From assembly GCA_963766605.1 (NCBI GenBank), contig CAVYAT010000001.1, positions 558,001 through 622,000 of the forward strand: 64,000 bases of DNA, in the 5' to 3' direction. Under the pieces are notes generated by a model. That model saw nothing but the letters and a program-made list of their open reading frames with translations. It was not told the DNA's origin and searched no databases. A program made the position numbers and the translations under genes. Positions 8,195 through 16,924 of this stretch are shown piece by piece (the stretch's first letter is position 1; each line of letters starts with the position of its first letter). Source of the DNA: AC-49 sp963766605. GTDB lineage: Bacteria; Actinomycetota; Thermoleophilia; Solirubrobacterales; Solirubrobacteraceae.

Positions 8195-8401
8195 TCAGCC
8201 CTCCTGGGGGCCGCTGAGCTGCGCCCGCAGTGAGGCGATCTCCGTTACGGCGGAGCCGATCCATGCGGCCCGGGCAACGGCGATCTCGTGGTCGAGCTCG
8301 GACATGTAGGCGCCGTCCTCGCGAAGGCCGGTCGCGCGGGCGAGGAGGCGCTCGTGCTCGAGCTCTGTGAGGTGCGTTCTGATGTCGGTTGCGGAGGTCA
8401 T
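8195..8401 (-). CDS. small acidic protein, 68 aa, function unknown
   Basis: 68 aa from the ATG at 8401. It is charged and helical (LTELEHERLLARATGLREDG, then MSELDHEIAVARAAWIGSAV), probably a short helical hairpin or coiled coil; no Cys, no signal peptide, no membrane segment. It lies exactly between the two LAL regulators, end to end with the first, and has copy D of the shared element 35 bp upstream. It could be an accessory or anti-regulator for them, which is inference from position only. A longer start at 8431 is possible but has no ribosome site. Confidence 0.65.
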   Translation of the reverse strand: MTSATDIRTHLTELEHERLLARATGLREDGAYMSELDHEIAVARAAWIGSAVTEIASLRAQLSGPQEG

Positions 8402-8435
8402 GGTCTCAGCATCCGCGGTGCCGCGACCCACGCCA

Positions 8436-8476
8436 TCAGTAGCCGACTACGGCACTTCGCCCGCCGGGTTACTGAC
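8436..8476 (-). promoter_or_regulatory. three-block regulatory element, copy D
   Basis: TCAGTA (8436-8441), 6 bp, TACGGCACTT (8448-8457), 11 bp, TTACTGAC (8469-8476). Blocks 1 and 2 and both spacings match copies A and B. The third block is different and forms an inverted repeat with block 1 (TCAGTA/TTACTGA). It lies 35 bp before the start of the 68-aa gene. Confidence 0.5.
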
Positions 8477-8481
8477 CGGAT

Positions 8482-11112
8482 CTAGAGAGCCCGCCGGTCG
8501 CTGACACCGAGCTTGCTCATGGCGCGGTAGAGGTGGGACTCGACGGTGCGGGTCGACAGCACGAGCTGGTCGGCGATCTCAGCGTTGGTGAGGCCACGGC
8601 GGGCGAGCTCGACGAGCTGGGCCTCCCTCGCCGTGAGTGCGACCGCGTCGGTGTCGAGACCGTCGATCTCGGGAAATGTGGCGCCCTGGTCGTCGACGAA
8701 CAACTCTCGCGCGCGGGCCGTGGCGCGGCGGGCGGAGTCGTTGCGACCTTCGGCAACGAACAGCGAGGCCGCTTCGACCGCCGCCTCCATCCCATAGCGC
8801 TGCGCCCCGATCGCCGCAAACTCGTCTGCGACCGCAATCAGTCCGGTTGGGTCCTTGGACGCGTGCGCGCTCGCGTGAGCGCCGTAGGCCGCGACGAGCC
8901 GCGAGTCGCAGCGTGCGACGAGCTGCGCCTGGTCGGCGGCGATCGCCGCCGCCGGTGCGCCGGCGCGCATCGCCTCGTAGGTCAGCTGCGACGCATACCC
9001 GGGAAACTCGCTCAGCGCCGCCGCCGCCTCGAGCAGCAGCGTCTGGGCCGCCGGCGCGTCGCCGCGAGCGCGGGCCGCCCAGCCCTCCGCCCGCGCGGTG
9101 TACGGGAGCTGGCTGGGCAGCGGATCGTCGCCGCCCAGCGCCTCGTGCATGCGTTCCCGCGCGGCGGCCGCACCCGCATGGTCGCCGGTGAAGTAGGCCA
9201 GCCCGATCTGCAGCGCGCGGACGATGACCAGCGTGCCGAGGGCGTCGCTTCGCTCGAGGTGCAGCTCGGCCTCGCCGAGCCAGCGCGCCATGTCGACGTA
9301 GCGTCCCCGGAGGTAGGTCGTGCTCGCCAGCCCGTTAGCGCCGATGCCCGCCGCGACGTGGTCGCCGACCCGCACGCCGTCGCTCAGCGTCTGCGCCATG
9401 TACCGCTCGAAGTCGGCCCAGTCCTCCCCGGTTTCGACGCCGATGATCGTCCACGCGCCGAGGGCGAGGGTCGCGCTCTCGTCGGCCAGCGGGACCGCCG
9501 GGCGGATCTTCCGTGCCAGCTGGTAGGCCTCTTTGCCGCGACCGGTGTAGAACAGCGACGCGGCGTGAACCGGCTCCATCTGGTGGCGGACTTCGGGGGC
9601 GAGGTCGGGGTCGGTGAGGATCTCGGCGGAGACGTCGACCGTTCCCGCGAACCCGTCGACGAGCGACGCGAGCAGCAGCCGCGTCGGGTCCAGCCGGCGG
9701 CGCCACTCCTGATCGGGCCACCATGCCTGCGCCCGGACGAGCAGCGCCTGGCCCTCGTCGGGGCGCTTGAGGCCCCAGTACAGGACGGTGACCGCCCGCT
9801 GCTCGAGGTACTCGATCGCCGTGTCCTGGTCCTCGAGCTCGTCTTCGATCGCGGCGAGCAGCGCCTCGGCCTCATCGAAGCGGTCGCGCGCACGCTCCGC
9901 GCCGGCCAGCAGCCGCGTGGCCGTGACGCCGCCGCCGGCATCGACGGCGAGCTGTGCGAGCTGCGCGCCGAGGTCGGGATCGCCGGCCCGGGTCGCGGTC
10001 TGGGCGGCGTCGAGGAGGACCGCCAATGGGATCGCGACCCCCGCGTCGAGCAACCACCGCGCGACCCGCAGCGCGTCGTCCGGAGTCAGAGGGTCCCGCG
10101 ACTGCAGCGCGTCGGCGAGCGTCAGGCGCAGGCTGCGGGCGCGCAGGACCGGCAGCTCGCGGCGGATCACCTCGCCGTACAGAGGATGGGCGAGCCGCAC
10201 CTCGCTGCCCGCGTCCGGCGAACCGACGACAAGCATCCCCCTGGTCTCGGCCTCGACCAGCGAGTCGTAGCCGGTCAGGGCGACGACCTGGTCGAGTGCG
10301 AGCGGCTCGCCGAACGCCAGGAGCTCCAGCGGCTCGCGCTGGCTGTGCGTCATCTGGCCCATCCGCTCCGCGACGAGCTCGGCCAGTGGCTGGCTGACGG
10401 CCGGGCGCTCCGACATCCGCCACAGGCCGGGCGTCTGGGTCAGCGTTCCCGTGCCGATCGCCCCGAGGACGAGCTCGCGAACGTACAGCGCGTTGCCCTG
10501 GCTCGAGTCGTACAGCCACCGCAGCGCCCCCTGCTCGACCGGCCCGCCGAGCGCGCCCTCGACAAGCGCCGCGACGGCCGGCTCGTGCAGCGGCTCGAGC
10601 TCCAGGCGCCGTGCGCCGGCGTCCTTCCACAGCGACACGATCGCGTCCGGACACGGCTCGCCGGTGCGCACGGTGGCGATCACGAACGCGGTCCCGGTCA
10701 CCACCAGGTGCAGGACGAGTGCCGCGGAGACCGCGTCGAGGAGCTGGGCGTCGTCGACGCCGAGCACGACCGCGCGGCCGCCGGCGCGTTGCTTGAGCGC
10801 ATCGACGCTGCGCTGCATGAGCTCGAGCGTGTCGTCGGTGCGGACGTCCTGGGGAAGCAGCCCGGCGAACGCCCCGAGCGGCACGGCCGCCGCGCTGCTC
10901 GTCGCCTGCACCCAGTCGACCAGCGCGCCGTCGGCCTCAGCCGCCGCGCAGGCCTCGCGCGCCAGTCGCGACTTGCCGACTCCGGCCCTCCCGCGCACGA
11001 CGATGCCCGGACAGCCCGCCTCGCCACGAGCCCGGGCGATGCTTCCGAGCTCCTCGTCGCGGCCGATCAGAGGCCACGCCGTGGACGGTGGCGGCGCGAT
11101 CGGGGACGTCAC
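8482..11112 (-). CDS. LAL-family LuxR-type transcriptional regulator 2 (paralogue of regulator 1)
   Basis: 876 aa from GTG at 11112, the same length as regulator 1 and closely similar throughout. Shared stretches include VRTDDTLELM, GEPCPDAI and VSAALVLHL. Walker A GRAGVGKS is at 41-48, the ATPase acidic strand is VVLGVDDAQLL, and the LuxR HTH is at 826-876 (LTAREAQLVELARRGLTNAE). The GTG overlaps the stop of the upstream propeller gene (GTGA), so the two are translationally coupled. The frame stays open far upstream, but that region is the propeller gene in another frame, so a fused start is rejected. It probably senses the state of the secreted proteins or a small ligand; the inducer is unknown. 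Confidence 0.9.
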   Translation of the reverse strand: MTSPIAPPPSTAWPLIGRDEELGSIARARGEAGCPGIVVRGRAGVGKSRLAREACAAAEADGALVDWVQATSSAAAVPLGAFAGLLPQDVRTDDTLELMQRSVDALKQRAGGRAVVLGVDDAQLLDAVSAALVLHLVVTGTAFVIATVRTGEPCPDAIVSLWKDAGARRLELEPLHEPAVAALVEGALGGPVEQGALRWLYDSSQGNALYVRELVLGAIGTGTLTQTPGLWRMSERPAVSQPLAELVAERMGQMTHSQREPLELLAFGEPLALDQVVALTGYDSLVEAETRGMLVVGSPDAGSEVRLAHPLYGEVIRRELPVLRARSLRLTLADALQSRDPLTPDDALRVARWLLDAGVAIPLAVLLDAAQTATRAGDPDLGAQLAQLAVDAGGGVTATRLLAGAERARDRFDEAEALLAAIEDELEDQDTAIEYLEQRAVTVLYWGLKRPDEGQALLVRAQAWWPDQEWRRRLDPTRLLLASLVDGFAGTVDVSAEILTDPDLAPEVRHQMEPVHAASLFYTGRGKEAYQLARKIRPAVPLADESATLALGAWTIIGVETGEDWADFERYMAQTLSDGVRVGDHVAAGIGANGLASTTYLRGRYVDMARWLGEAELHLERSDALGTLVIVRALQIGLAYFTGDHAGAAAARERMHEALGGDDPLPSQLPYTARAEGWAARARGDAPAAQTLLLEAAAALSEFPGYASQLTYEAMRAGAPAAAIAADQAQLVARCDSRLVAAYGAHASAHASKDPTGLIAVADEFAAIGAQRYGMEAAVEAASLFVAEGRNDSARRATARARELFVDDQGATFPEIDGLDTDAVALTAREAQLVELARRGLTNAEIADQLVLSTRTVESHLYRAMSKLGVSDRRAL

Positions 11113-13634
11113 CGCACGACGGCGCTGCGTGACGAGGCCCGGGTGACGCTGCCGAGCGAGTTGCGCACCCGTGCGACGACGCGCAGCCGGTGGCCGGCAT
11201 CGCTCCCGCGCGCCCGGTAGGTCGACTTCGTGGCGTGGCGGATCGTCTTGCACGTACCGCCATGGGCGGGGCAGCGCTGCCAGCGGTAGGTCGAGTGCGC
11301 GGCCGGATAGGCCGCGACGATCGCTGCGCGGACTTTGAGCCTGCGGCCGCTGCGGGCGGTGCCCGACAGCCGCGGTCCGCGGGTGATGACCGGCGCGGAG
11401 CTGATACGCGCGGTCACGGCGGACCGGGCGATCGCCGTACCCGAGGCGTTGGTCGCGGTCACCGCGACCCGCAGCCGGTGACCGACGTCCGCGACGATGA
11501 CGCGATGGGTCGACGCTGTCGCACGCGCGATCGGCGCGCACTTGGTGCCGTGGGCGTCGCAGCGCTGCCAGGCGGGCACCAGGGTCGGAGCCGGGCTGCC
11601 GCCCCACCTGCCGAGCGACGCCGTCAGCATCGCGTTGCGCTTGGCCGAGCCCTTGATCGTCGGTGCGCCGATCGAGGTCGGCGCACGGCCCGTCCCGGAC
11701 GGAGACGTTGGCGGCGTGCGCGTGCGCGCGGCGACCCCGATGGCGTGGGTACCCGCGTACAGCGTGCGGCCGTCGGCGGAGAACGCGAGCGATGACACTG
11801 CGGGCAGGGAGACGCCCCCGGTGAGCGGCGCCCAGGTCGCGCCGCCGTCGGTCGTGATGGACACGCCGCCGCCCGATGCGGCGTAGGCAGTCCGGGCGAG
11901 CAGCGGGTCCATCGCCACCGCATCGATGAAGCTGTCGGGCTCCCCGGTGCTGGATGGGTGCCAGGTCGCGCCGGCGTCGGTCGAGCGGTAGATCCCGCCG
12001 CCGAACGTGCCGGCCAGCAGCGTCGTCGGTGTCCGCGGATCGACGGCCACGGTGTTGACGATCAGGCCATCGAGGCCCGTCGACAGCGTCGTCCACGTCG
12101 CCGCCCCAGCGGCGAGCCGCGCGACGCCCTTGCTGTCGGCGACGTACACGGCATCGGCGTTCGCGGGATCCGGGGTGATGGCGCCGACGGAGACCGCGCC
12201 GCCGGGAAGGGCGGGGAGCGTGGCCCACGTGTCGCCGCTGTCGGTGGTTTTGTACACCGTGCCGTTCGACGCGGCGTAGACGACCCCCGGACGGCCGGGG
12301 ACGGTGGCCAGCCGGACCGGGGACGTGGGATCGGTGGCGCCGACCGCCGCCCAGGTGAGGCCGGCGTCGGTCGAGCGATAGACGCCGCTGCTGTCGGTCG
12401 CTGCGTAGAAGACGCCCGCGCGAGCGCCGTCGGCGGCGATGTGGTCGACCCGAGGACCGGGCAGGCCGGTCGCTCCGGGGGCCCACGTTGCACCGCCGTC
12501 CTGCGAGCGCTGGACAGCATCCCGGTCGGTCGCCACCAGGACCCGGCCCGCGACCTGGGAATCGGGTGCGAGCGCCCGGACGAACACCGCGTCGATCCCC
12601 GCCGCGCCGGGTGCGAACGTCGCGCCCGAGTCCGTGGAGCGCCACAGCGGCCCGAGGCCGGCGGCCGGCTCGAACAGACCGTTCGCGGTCAGGGCGACGA
12701 CGTGCCCGCTCACGACCGGGTCGCCGACGAGGGTGGCGTCGGACGCGGCGGGCAGACCCGCTGCCGGCAAGGCAGCCCACGTAGTCGCGCCCGGATCGAG
12801 GCGCCAGAGCGTGCCGTTGAGGAGCGTCACGTAGGCGTTGCCCGCCCCGTCGTACGCCAGCGCAACGGGGTACGGCGCCGGCGCTCCCGTGAGCCCTGCG
12901 TTCAGGGCGCTCCACGACGGGCCGCCCGAGGCCGGCAGTGTCGCCATCCCGCCGGTCGTCGCGGCGATCATGCGGCGGGTGCCCGACGAATCGAGCGCCA
13001 ATCCCTGGACGTCCGTGTTGGGCAGACCGGTGTTGGCCGCAGACCAGGTCGTGGCGCCGCTGGGCAATACGAAGACGCCGAGCCCATAGCTCCAGCCCCA
13101 GGCGGTGTGGGTCTGGGGGTCGATGATCGCGCCGTCGAGTCCCCCCGTGAGGCCGGCGCTGACGCTCGTCCATATCCCGGCGCCGCCGGTGGTGCTGCGG
13201 TACGCCTTGTCCCCGGCCAGGAACAGGACGGTGCCGGGAGCGCCGGAATCGACCGCGACTCCGGAGAAGGATGCGTTCACGGTGACCGCGCCGGTGACCG
13301 ACACCCAAGTCGTCCCGTGGTCCACCGAGCGGAACATGCCGGTCGTGGTCGCGGCGTAGAGCGGCTCGCCGGCGGCGGGATCGATCGCGACCGCAGTGAT
13401 GTTGCGGTAGTCGAGTGCGCCGATGCGCGTCCACGACGCGCCGCCGTCGGACGAGCCGTAGAGGCCCGAGTTGGTGCCGCCGAGCGCCGTCGTGCCGGTA
13501 AGCGCGAGGCTGGAGATCTCGCCTCCCGGCTGGTCGCCCGTGGTCCACGCGTCGATGCCGGCGGCCGCCGGTGTGGCGCCCAGGAGCGTGCTCGCAAGTG
13601 CGGCGACGACCGCCCAGGGTCCGCCGCGCCGCAC
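11109..13634 (-). CDS. secreted sortilin/BNR-like Asp-box beta-propeller with C-terminal W-x-R-C repeats
   Basis: 841 aa, GTG start at 13634, signal peptide 1-25 (ATPAAAG). Many Asp-box (BNR) blades follow, with motifs such as GSSDGGASWTRIG, RSVDHGTTWVSV, RSQDGGATWAPG and YRSTDAGLTWAAVG, together about 600 residues, enough for one or two propellers. The last 190 residues hold two Ig-like modules with the pattern WQRC...G..C..I..A....Y......D.GHRLRV. Asp-box propellers occur in sialidases, sortilin-like receptors and exported glucanases; here no sialidase FRIP motif or catalytic Glu/Tyr set stands out, so binding is more likely than catalysis. The stop overlaps the start of LAL regulator 2. 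Confidence 0.85.
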   Translation of the reverse strand: MRRGGPWAVVAALASTLLGATPAAAGIDAWTTGDQPGGEISSLALTGTTALGGTNSGLYGSSDGGASWTRIGALDYRNITAVAIDPAAGEPLYAATTTGMFRSVDHGTTWVSVTGAVTVNASFSGVAVDSGAPGTVLFLAGDKAYRSTTGGAGIWTSVSAGLTGGLDGAIIDPQTHTAWGWSYGLGVFVLPSGATTWSAANTGLPNTDVQGLALDSSGTRRMIAATTGGMATLPASGGPSWSALNAGLTGAPAPYPVALAYDGAGNAYVTLLNGTLWRLDPGATTWAALPAAGLPAASDATLVGDPVVSGHVVALTANGLFEPAAGLGPLWRSTDSGATFAPGAAGIDAVFVRALAPDSQVAGRVLVATDRDAVQRSQDGGATWAPGATGLPGPRVDHIAADGARAGVFYAATDSSGVYRSTDAGLTWAAVGATDPTSPVRLATVPGRPGVVYAASNGTVYKTTDSGDTWATLPALPGGAVSVGAITPDPANADAVYVADSKGVARLAAGAATWTTLSTGLDGLIVNTVAVDPRTPTTLLAGTFGGGIYRSTDAGATWHPSSTGEPDSFIDAVAMDPLLARTAYAASGGGVSITTDGGATWAPLTGGVSLPAVSSLAFSADGRTLYAGTHAIGVAARTRTPPTSPSGTGRAPTSIGAPTIKGSAKRNAMLTASLGRWGGSPAPTLVPAWQRCDAHGTKCAPIARATASTHRVIVADVGHRLRVAVTATNASGTAIARSAVTARISSAPVITRGPRLSGTARSGRRLKVRAAIVAAYPAAHSTYRWQRCPAHGGTCKTIRHATKSTYRARGSDAGHRLRVVARVRNSLGSVTRASSRSAVVR

Positions 13635-13729
13635 GCCTACACGCGCCCCGCGGGGCGGTCGCGGTGCTCGGGCCCCAAGCGCATCGCTGCATCGTACGCC
13701 GACCGCGAGGCGTGTGAAACGCGCCGCAA

Positions 13730-13735
13730 TACAAT
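13730..13735 (+). promoter_or_regulatory. probable -10 box, leaderless cupin gene
   Basis: TACAAT with 6 nt to the GTG at 13742. A start site about 7 nt past the box would fall on the start codon. No ribosome site is present. Confidence 0.5.
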
Positions 13736-13741
13736 CGCGAC

Positions 13742-14143
13742 GTGCCGTTCACGCTGCGGAACCTCAAGGAGGATGTCGAGGATTTCGGGCCGAACTTCGA
13801 CGGCGCGCCGGGCCTCGAGTTCCGCCACGCAAGCAAGCTGCTCGAGCTTGAGCGGTCGGGCCTGGGCTACCAGCGCGTCCCTCCCGGCTATCGCTTCCCG
13901 TACGGCCACACGCACAAGGCGCAGGAAGAGGTGTATGTGGTCGTGGGCGGGAGCGGGCGGATGAAGCTCGACGACGAGATCGTCGACCTGCGGAAATGGG
14001 ACGCGGTTCGCGTCGCGCCCGGCACGTGGCGGGGCTACGAGGCCGGGCCGGCGGGCCTCGAGATCCTCGTCATCGGCGCGCCCCATCTCGGCGAGAACCC
14101 ACGCGAGGACGTCGAGGGTCAGCGCGACTGGTGGGCAGACTAG
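13742..14143 (+). CDS. small cupin-domain protein
   Basis: 133 aa, GTG start at 13742. A single cupin barrel: motif 1 is PYGHTHKAQEEVYVVVGGSG (His-x-His plus Glu, metal ligands), motif 2 is around RVAPGTWRGYEAGPAGLEIL, where the usual His is replaced by Arg/Tyr. The N-terminus MPFTLRNLKEDVEDFG is characteristic of a common actinobacterial cupin subgroup. The substrate is unknown. The gene stands alone, divergent from the sortilin-like gene. Confidence 0.8.
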   Translation: MPFTLRNLKEDVEDFGPNFDGAPGLEFRHASKLLELERSGLGYQRVPPGYRFPYGHTHKAQEEVYVVVGGSGRMKLDDEIVDLRKWDAVRVAPGTWRGYEAGPAGLEILVIGAPHLGENPREDVEGQRDWWAD

Positions 14144-14160
14144 CTCCGGTCAAGCCAAGG

Positions 14161-14514
14161 TCAGGCAGGCTGCCATAGCTCGATCCGGTTGCCCTCCGGA
14201 TCGGTGACCCAGCCGAATCGACCGACACCCTCCATGTCCTGCGTCTCGTCAGCCACGTCTGCTCCCGCGGCGCGCAGTTGCGCGAGCATCGCATCCAGGT
14301 CGCCGACCCGGAAATTGATCATGGCCTGCTGGGCACGAGACCCGAAGTAGTCGGTGTCGGACGCGAACGTCGCGAACACCGTCGGCCCGGCCTCCTGACG
14401 CCATAGGCCGTTCTCATCGGCGTCCAGACCGAGACAATCGCGATACCACGTACCCAGGGCCACCGGGTCGGCGGCCCGCATGAAGTACCCACCGATTCCA
14501 AGCACGCGTTCCAT
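14161..14514 (-). CDS. VOC family protein (glyoxalase-like)
   Basis: 117 aa from the ATG at 14514, which begins MERVLGIGGYFMRAADPVAL, a normal VOC entry; a longer in-frame start at 14607 adds unrelated sequence and overlaps the divergent gene. Features are WYRDCLGLDADENG in the first repeat and FGWVTDPEGNRIELWQP at the end, with Glu as metal ligand. One fold unit, so a dimer is expected. It is divergent from and next to the DUF2252 gene, and convergent with the cupin gene. Confidence 0.85.
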   Translation of the reverse strand: MERVLGIGGYFMRAADPVALGTWYRDCLGLDADENGLWRQEAGPTVFATFASDTDYFGSRAQQAMINFRVGDLDAMLAQLRAAGADVADETQDMEGVGRFGWVTDPEGNRIELWQPA

Positions 14515-14584
14515 GTCGGCATCGTCCCAGGACGGCGGCCGACATGGACGGAGTACGCTCGCGGCGCCGACAAGGAGCAGGAGC

Positions 14585-16042
14585 GTGACTGACGTCGCTT
14601 CGAACATACGCGAGTTGGACTCCGGTGCCGCGAAGACGGTGCCCGAAGCAGTGCCGCATCAGACGCCGGCCGAGCGGGCCGCCCGAGGCAGAGCGGCTCG
14701 CCGGGAGCTGCCGCGGAGAGCGCATGCCGACTGGGAGCCGGCGCCGCGTCGCAGAGACCCGGTCGATCTCCTCGAGGAGCAGGCGCGGACGCGATTGCCC
14801 GAGCTCGGCCCGATCCGCTACGGCCGCATGCTCGTGTCGCCGTTCGCGTTCTTCCGGGGCGGTGCCTATGTGATGGCGGCCGACCTGGCGGGTCGTCCTT
14901 CGACGACGTTGCACACCCAGCTCTGCGGCGATGCGCACCTCTCCAACTTCGGCATCTTCGCCTCACCGGACCGCCGTCTCGTGTTCAGCATCAACGACTT
15001 CGATGAGACAATGCCCGGGCCGTTCGACTGGGACGTCAAACGGCTCGCCGCCAGCCTCGCGGTCGTCGGTCGCGAGCGCGGCTTCGACGAGGCGATCCGC
15101 CGCTCGATCGTCACGACCGCCGTGCGCGAATACCGTCAAGCGACCGCGCGCTTCGCCGGGATGCGCAATATCGATGTCTGGTACACGCGCCTCGATGTCG
15201 CGGAGATCCGGGAGCACTTCGGCACCGGGCTCGCCAAGAAGCAGCTGCGGCGCCTGCAGTCCGACGTGGCCAGCGTGCGGACCAAGGACAGCATGCGAGC
15301 GTTGACGAAGCTCTGTCGCACCGTCGGCGGCGAGCTGCGGATCGTCGGCAATCCGCCGCTCGTCACGCCGATCGAGGACGTGCTTCCCGGCGCGGAGCAG
15401 GAGCACCTCGCGGAGGTGGTGCAGCGAATGATCCGCAGCTACCGCGAAACGCTGCCGCACGACCGCCGGCACCTGCTCGAGAGCTACCGATTCGTGCACG
15501 CCGCCCGCAAGCTCGTCGGCGTCGGCAGCGTCGGCACCCGAACCTGGATCCTCCTGCTCGTCGGCCGCGACGACGCCGACCCGCTGTTCCTGCAGTTCAA
15601 GGAAGCGCAGGCATCGGTACTCGAGCCGTTTCTCGGGAAGAGCCACTACGGCCAGCACGGGCAGCGCGTGGTCGAGGGGCAGCGGATGATGCAGGCGACG
15701 TCCGACGTCATGCTCGGCTGGGAACGGATCATCACGATCGACGGCGAACAACGGGACTTCTACATCCGCCAGCTCTGGGACTCCAAGGGCTCGGCGGACG
15801 TCGAGCTGATGGGCCCCGCAGGGCTGGAGGCGTACGGAAGAATCTGTGGCTGGACGCTGGCACGGGCCCACGCCCGATCCGGCGACCGGATGGCGATCGC
15901 CGCCTACCTCGGTCGCAGCGATGTGTTCGATCGGGCGATCGCGTCGTTCTCCGAGACGTACGCCGACCAGAACGATCGGGACTACCAGGCGCTCCAGGCT
16001 GCGGTCGCGTCCGGCCGGCTTCGCGCCACCGCGGGCATCTGA
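14585..16042 (+). CDS. DUF2252 family protein
   Basis: 485 aa from GTG at 14585, preceded by AGGAGCAGGAGC; an earlier ATG at 14480 would overlap the divergent VOC gene's promoter. Diagnostic DUF2252 motifs are RYGRMLVSPFAFFRGGA, LCGDAHLSNFGIF and FSINDFDETMPGPFDWDVKR, the last two resembling the catalytic and metal sites of kinase-like (aminoglycoside phosphotransferase) folds. The biochemical role of the family is not established. The stop is followed 7 bp later by a membrane-protein gene on the same strand, so the two are likely an operon. Confidence 0.9.
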   Translation: MTDVASNIRELDSGAAKTVPEAVPHQTPAERAARGRAARRELPRRAHADWEPAPRRRDPVDLLEEQARTRLPELGPIRYGRMLVSPFAFFRGGAYVMAADLAGRPSTTLHTQLCGDAHLSNFGIFASPDRRLVFSINDFDETMPGPFDWDVKRLAASLAVVGRERGFDEAIRRSIVTTAVREYRQATARFAGMRNIDVWYTRLDVAEIREHFGTGLAKKQLRRLQSDVASVRTKDSMRALTKLCRTVGGELRIVGNPPLVTPIEDVLPGAEQEHLAEVVQRMIRSYRETLPHDRRHLLESYRFVHAARKLVGVGSVGTRTWILLLVGRDDADPLFLQFKEAQASVLEPFLGKSHYGQHGQRVVEGQRMMQATSDVMLGWERIITIDGEQRDFYIRQLWDSKGSADVELMGPAGLEAYGRICGWTLARAHARSGDRMAIAAYLGRSDVFDRAIASFSETYADQNDRDYQALQAAVASGRLRATAGI

Positions 16043-16049
16043 CGCCGCC

Positions 16050-16844
16050 GTGCTGCGCGGCGTGATCAACAACGTGCCTATCTGGCTGCTGCTGTGCGTT
16101 GTCGTCGCCGCGATCGTCGGCCTCGTGCTGCTGCTCGTGTGGCTGGCTCGGAGGTTCGTGCCCGCGGTCAACCGGGGGTTCGACGCGGAGGTTGCGTCGC
16201 AGATGCTCGGCGTCGTTGCCGCGCTGTTCGGCCTGCTGTTCGCGTTCATCGTCGTCATCGCCTACCAGAACTTCACCGAGGCGCAGAGCAATGTGGGCGA
16301 TGAAACCAGTGCGCTCGCCGCCATGGTCCGCGACAGCGGCGCATTCGGGCCGGCGGGGCGTGATCGCGTCCAGGGCTCCGTCGGCGCCTACGCACGAGCC
16401 GTCGTGACCGAGGAATGGCCGCGATTGCGTCAGGGAAAGGACAGCACCCACGCACAGGCCGCCGTCGCCGGGATGTACAGGGCCCTACAGGCAATCAACC
16501 CGCGCTCACCTCGCGAGGTCGCGTTCTACGACGACCTGGTCCGGCAGCTGAACACCGTGCTGGTCGCTCGCCGAAGTCGCCTGGACATTGCCGGCGGTAG
16601 CCTGCCCTCGATCATCGCCGCGCTGCTGCTCGTCGGCTCTGTCGTGATCATCGGCTATGCGGTTCTCGTCGGATCGAGAAGCTTCTGGTTCCATGCCATC
16701 GGGGCCGGAGCGATCGCCCTCGTCATCGGTCTGGCGCTCGTCGTGCTCGTCGACCTGAACTACCCCTTCTCCGGTGACCTCTCGGTCGGCTCGGCACCGT
16801 TCACGGAAGGGGCGCTCGCGCAGTTCTTCCCGCCGCCACCGTAG
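16050..16844 (+). CDS. DUF4239-type membrane protein
   Basis: 264 aa from GTG at 16050, 7 bp after the DUF2252 stop; GTG at 16062 is an alternative. Two N-terminal membrane segments (WLLLCVVVAAIVGLVLLLVW and MLGVVAALFGLLFAFIVVIA) and two C-terminal ones flank a soluble helical region of about 110 residues with NFTEAQSNVGDETSALAAMV, the recognisable part of the bestrophin-like DUF4239 group. The ending, LVVLVDLNYPFSGDLSV, is also typical. Function unknown; an ion channel role is only suggested by distant similarity. Confidence 0.75.
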   Translation: MLRGVINNVPIWLLLCVVVAAIVGLVLLLVWLARRFVPAVNRGFDAEVASQMLGVVAALFGLLFAFIVVIAYQNFTEAQSNVGDETSALAAMVRDSGAFGPAGRDRVQGSVGAYARAVVTEEWPRLRQGKDSTHAQAAVAGMYRALQAINPRSPREVAFYDDLVRQLNTVLVARRSRLDIAGGSLPSIIAALLLVGSVVIIGYAVLVGSRSFWFHAIGAGAIALVIGLALVVLVDLNYPFSGDLSVGSAPFTEGALAQFFPPPP

Positions 16845-16909
16845 GCTGGAGCCCTCGTGCGCGGTGTCAGCACGACCCCCCAGCGGCACACCATTCGACG
16901 GTCCATCAC

Positions 16910-16915
16910 TAGCAT
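16910..16915 (+). promoter_or_regulatory. probable -10 box of RTX gene 1
   Basis: TAGCAT, 9 nt before the GTG at 16925, predicting a near-leaderless mRNA. No ribosome site is seen. Confidence 0.4.
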
Positions 16916-16924
16916 GCCGCCACC

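Noticed and set aside
13644..13657. CGCCCCGCGGGGCG palindrome before the sortilin-like gene
   Set aside because: It is short and all G/C, expected by chance in this composition, and has no partner copy.
8482..13836. One 1784-residue fusion of propeller and LAL regulator
   Set aside because: The upstream part of that frame is Arg/Gly-rich without domains; the propeller is in another frame and ends in a GTGA overlap with the regulator start.
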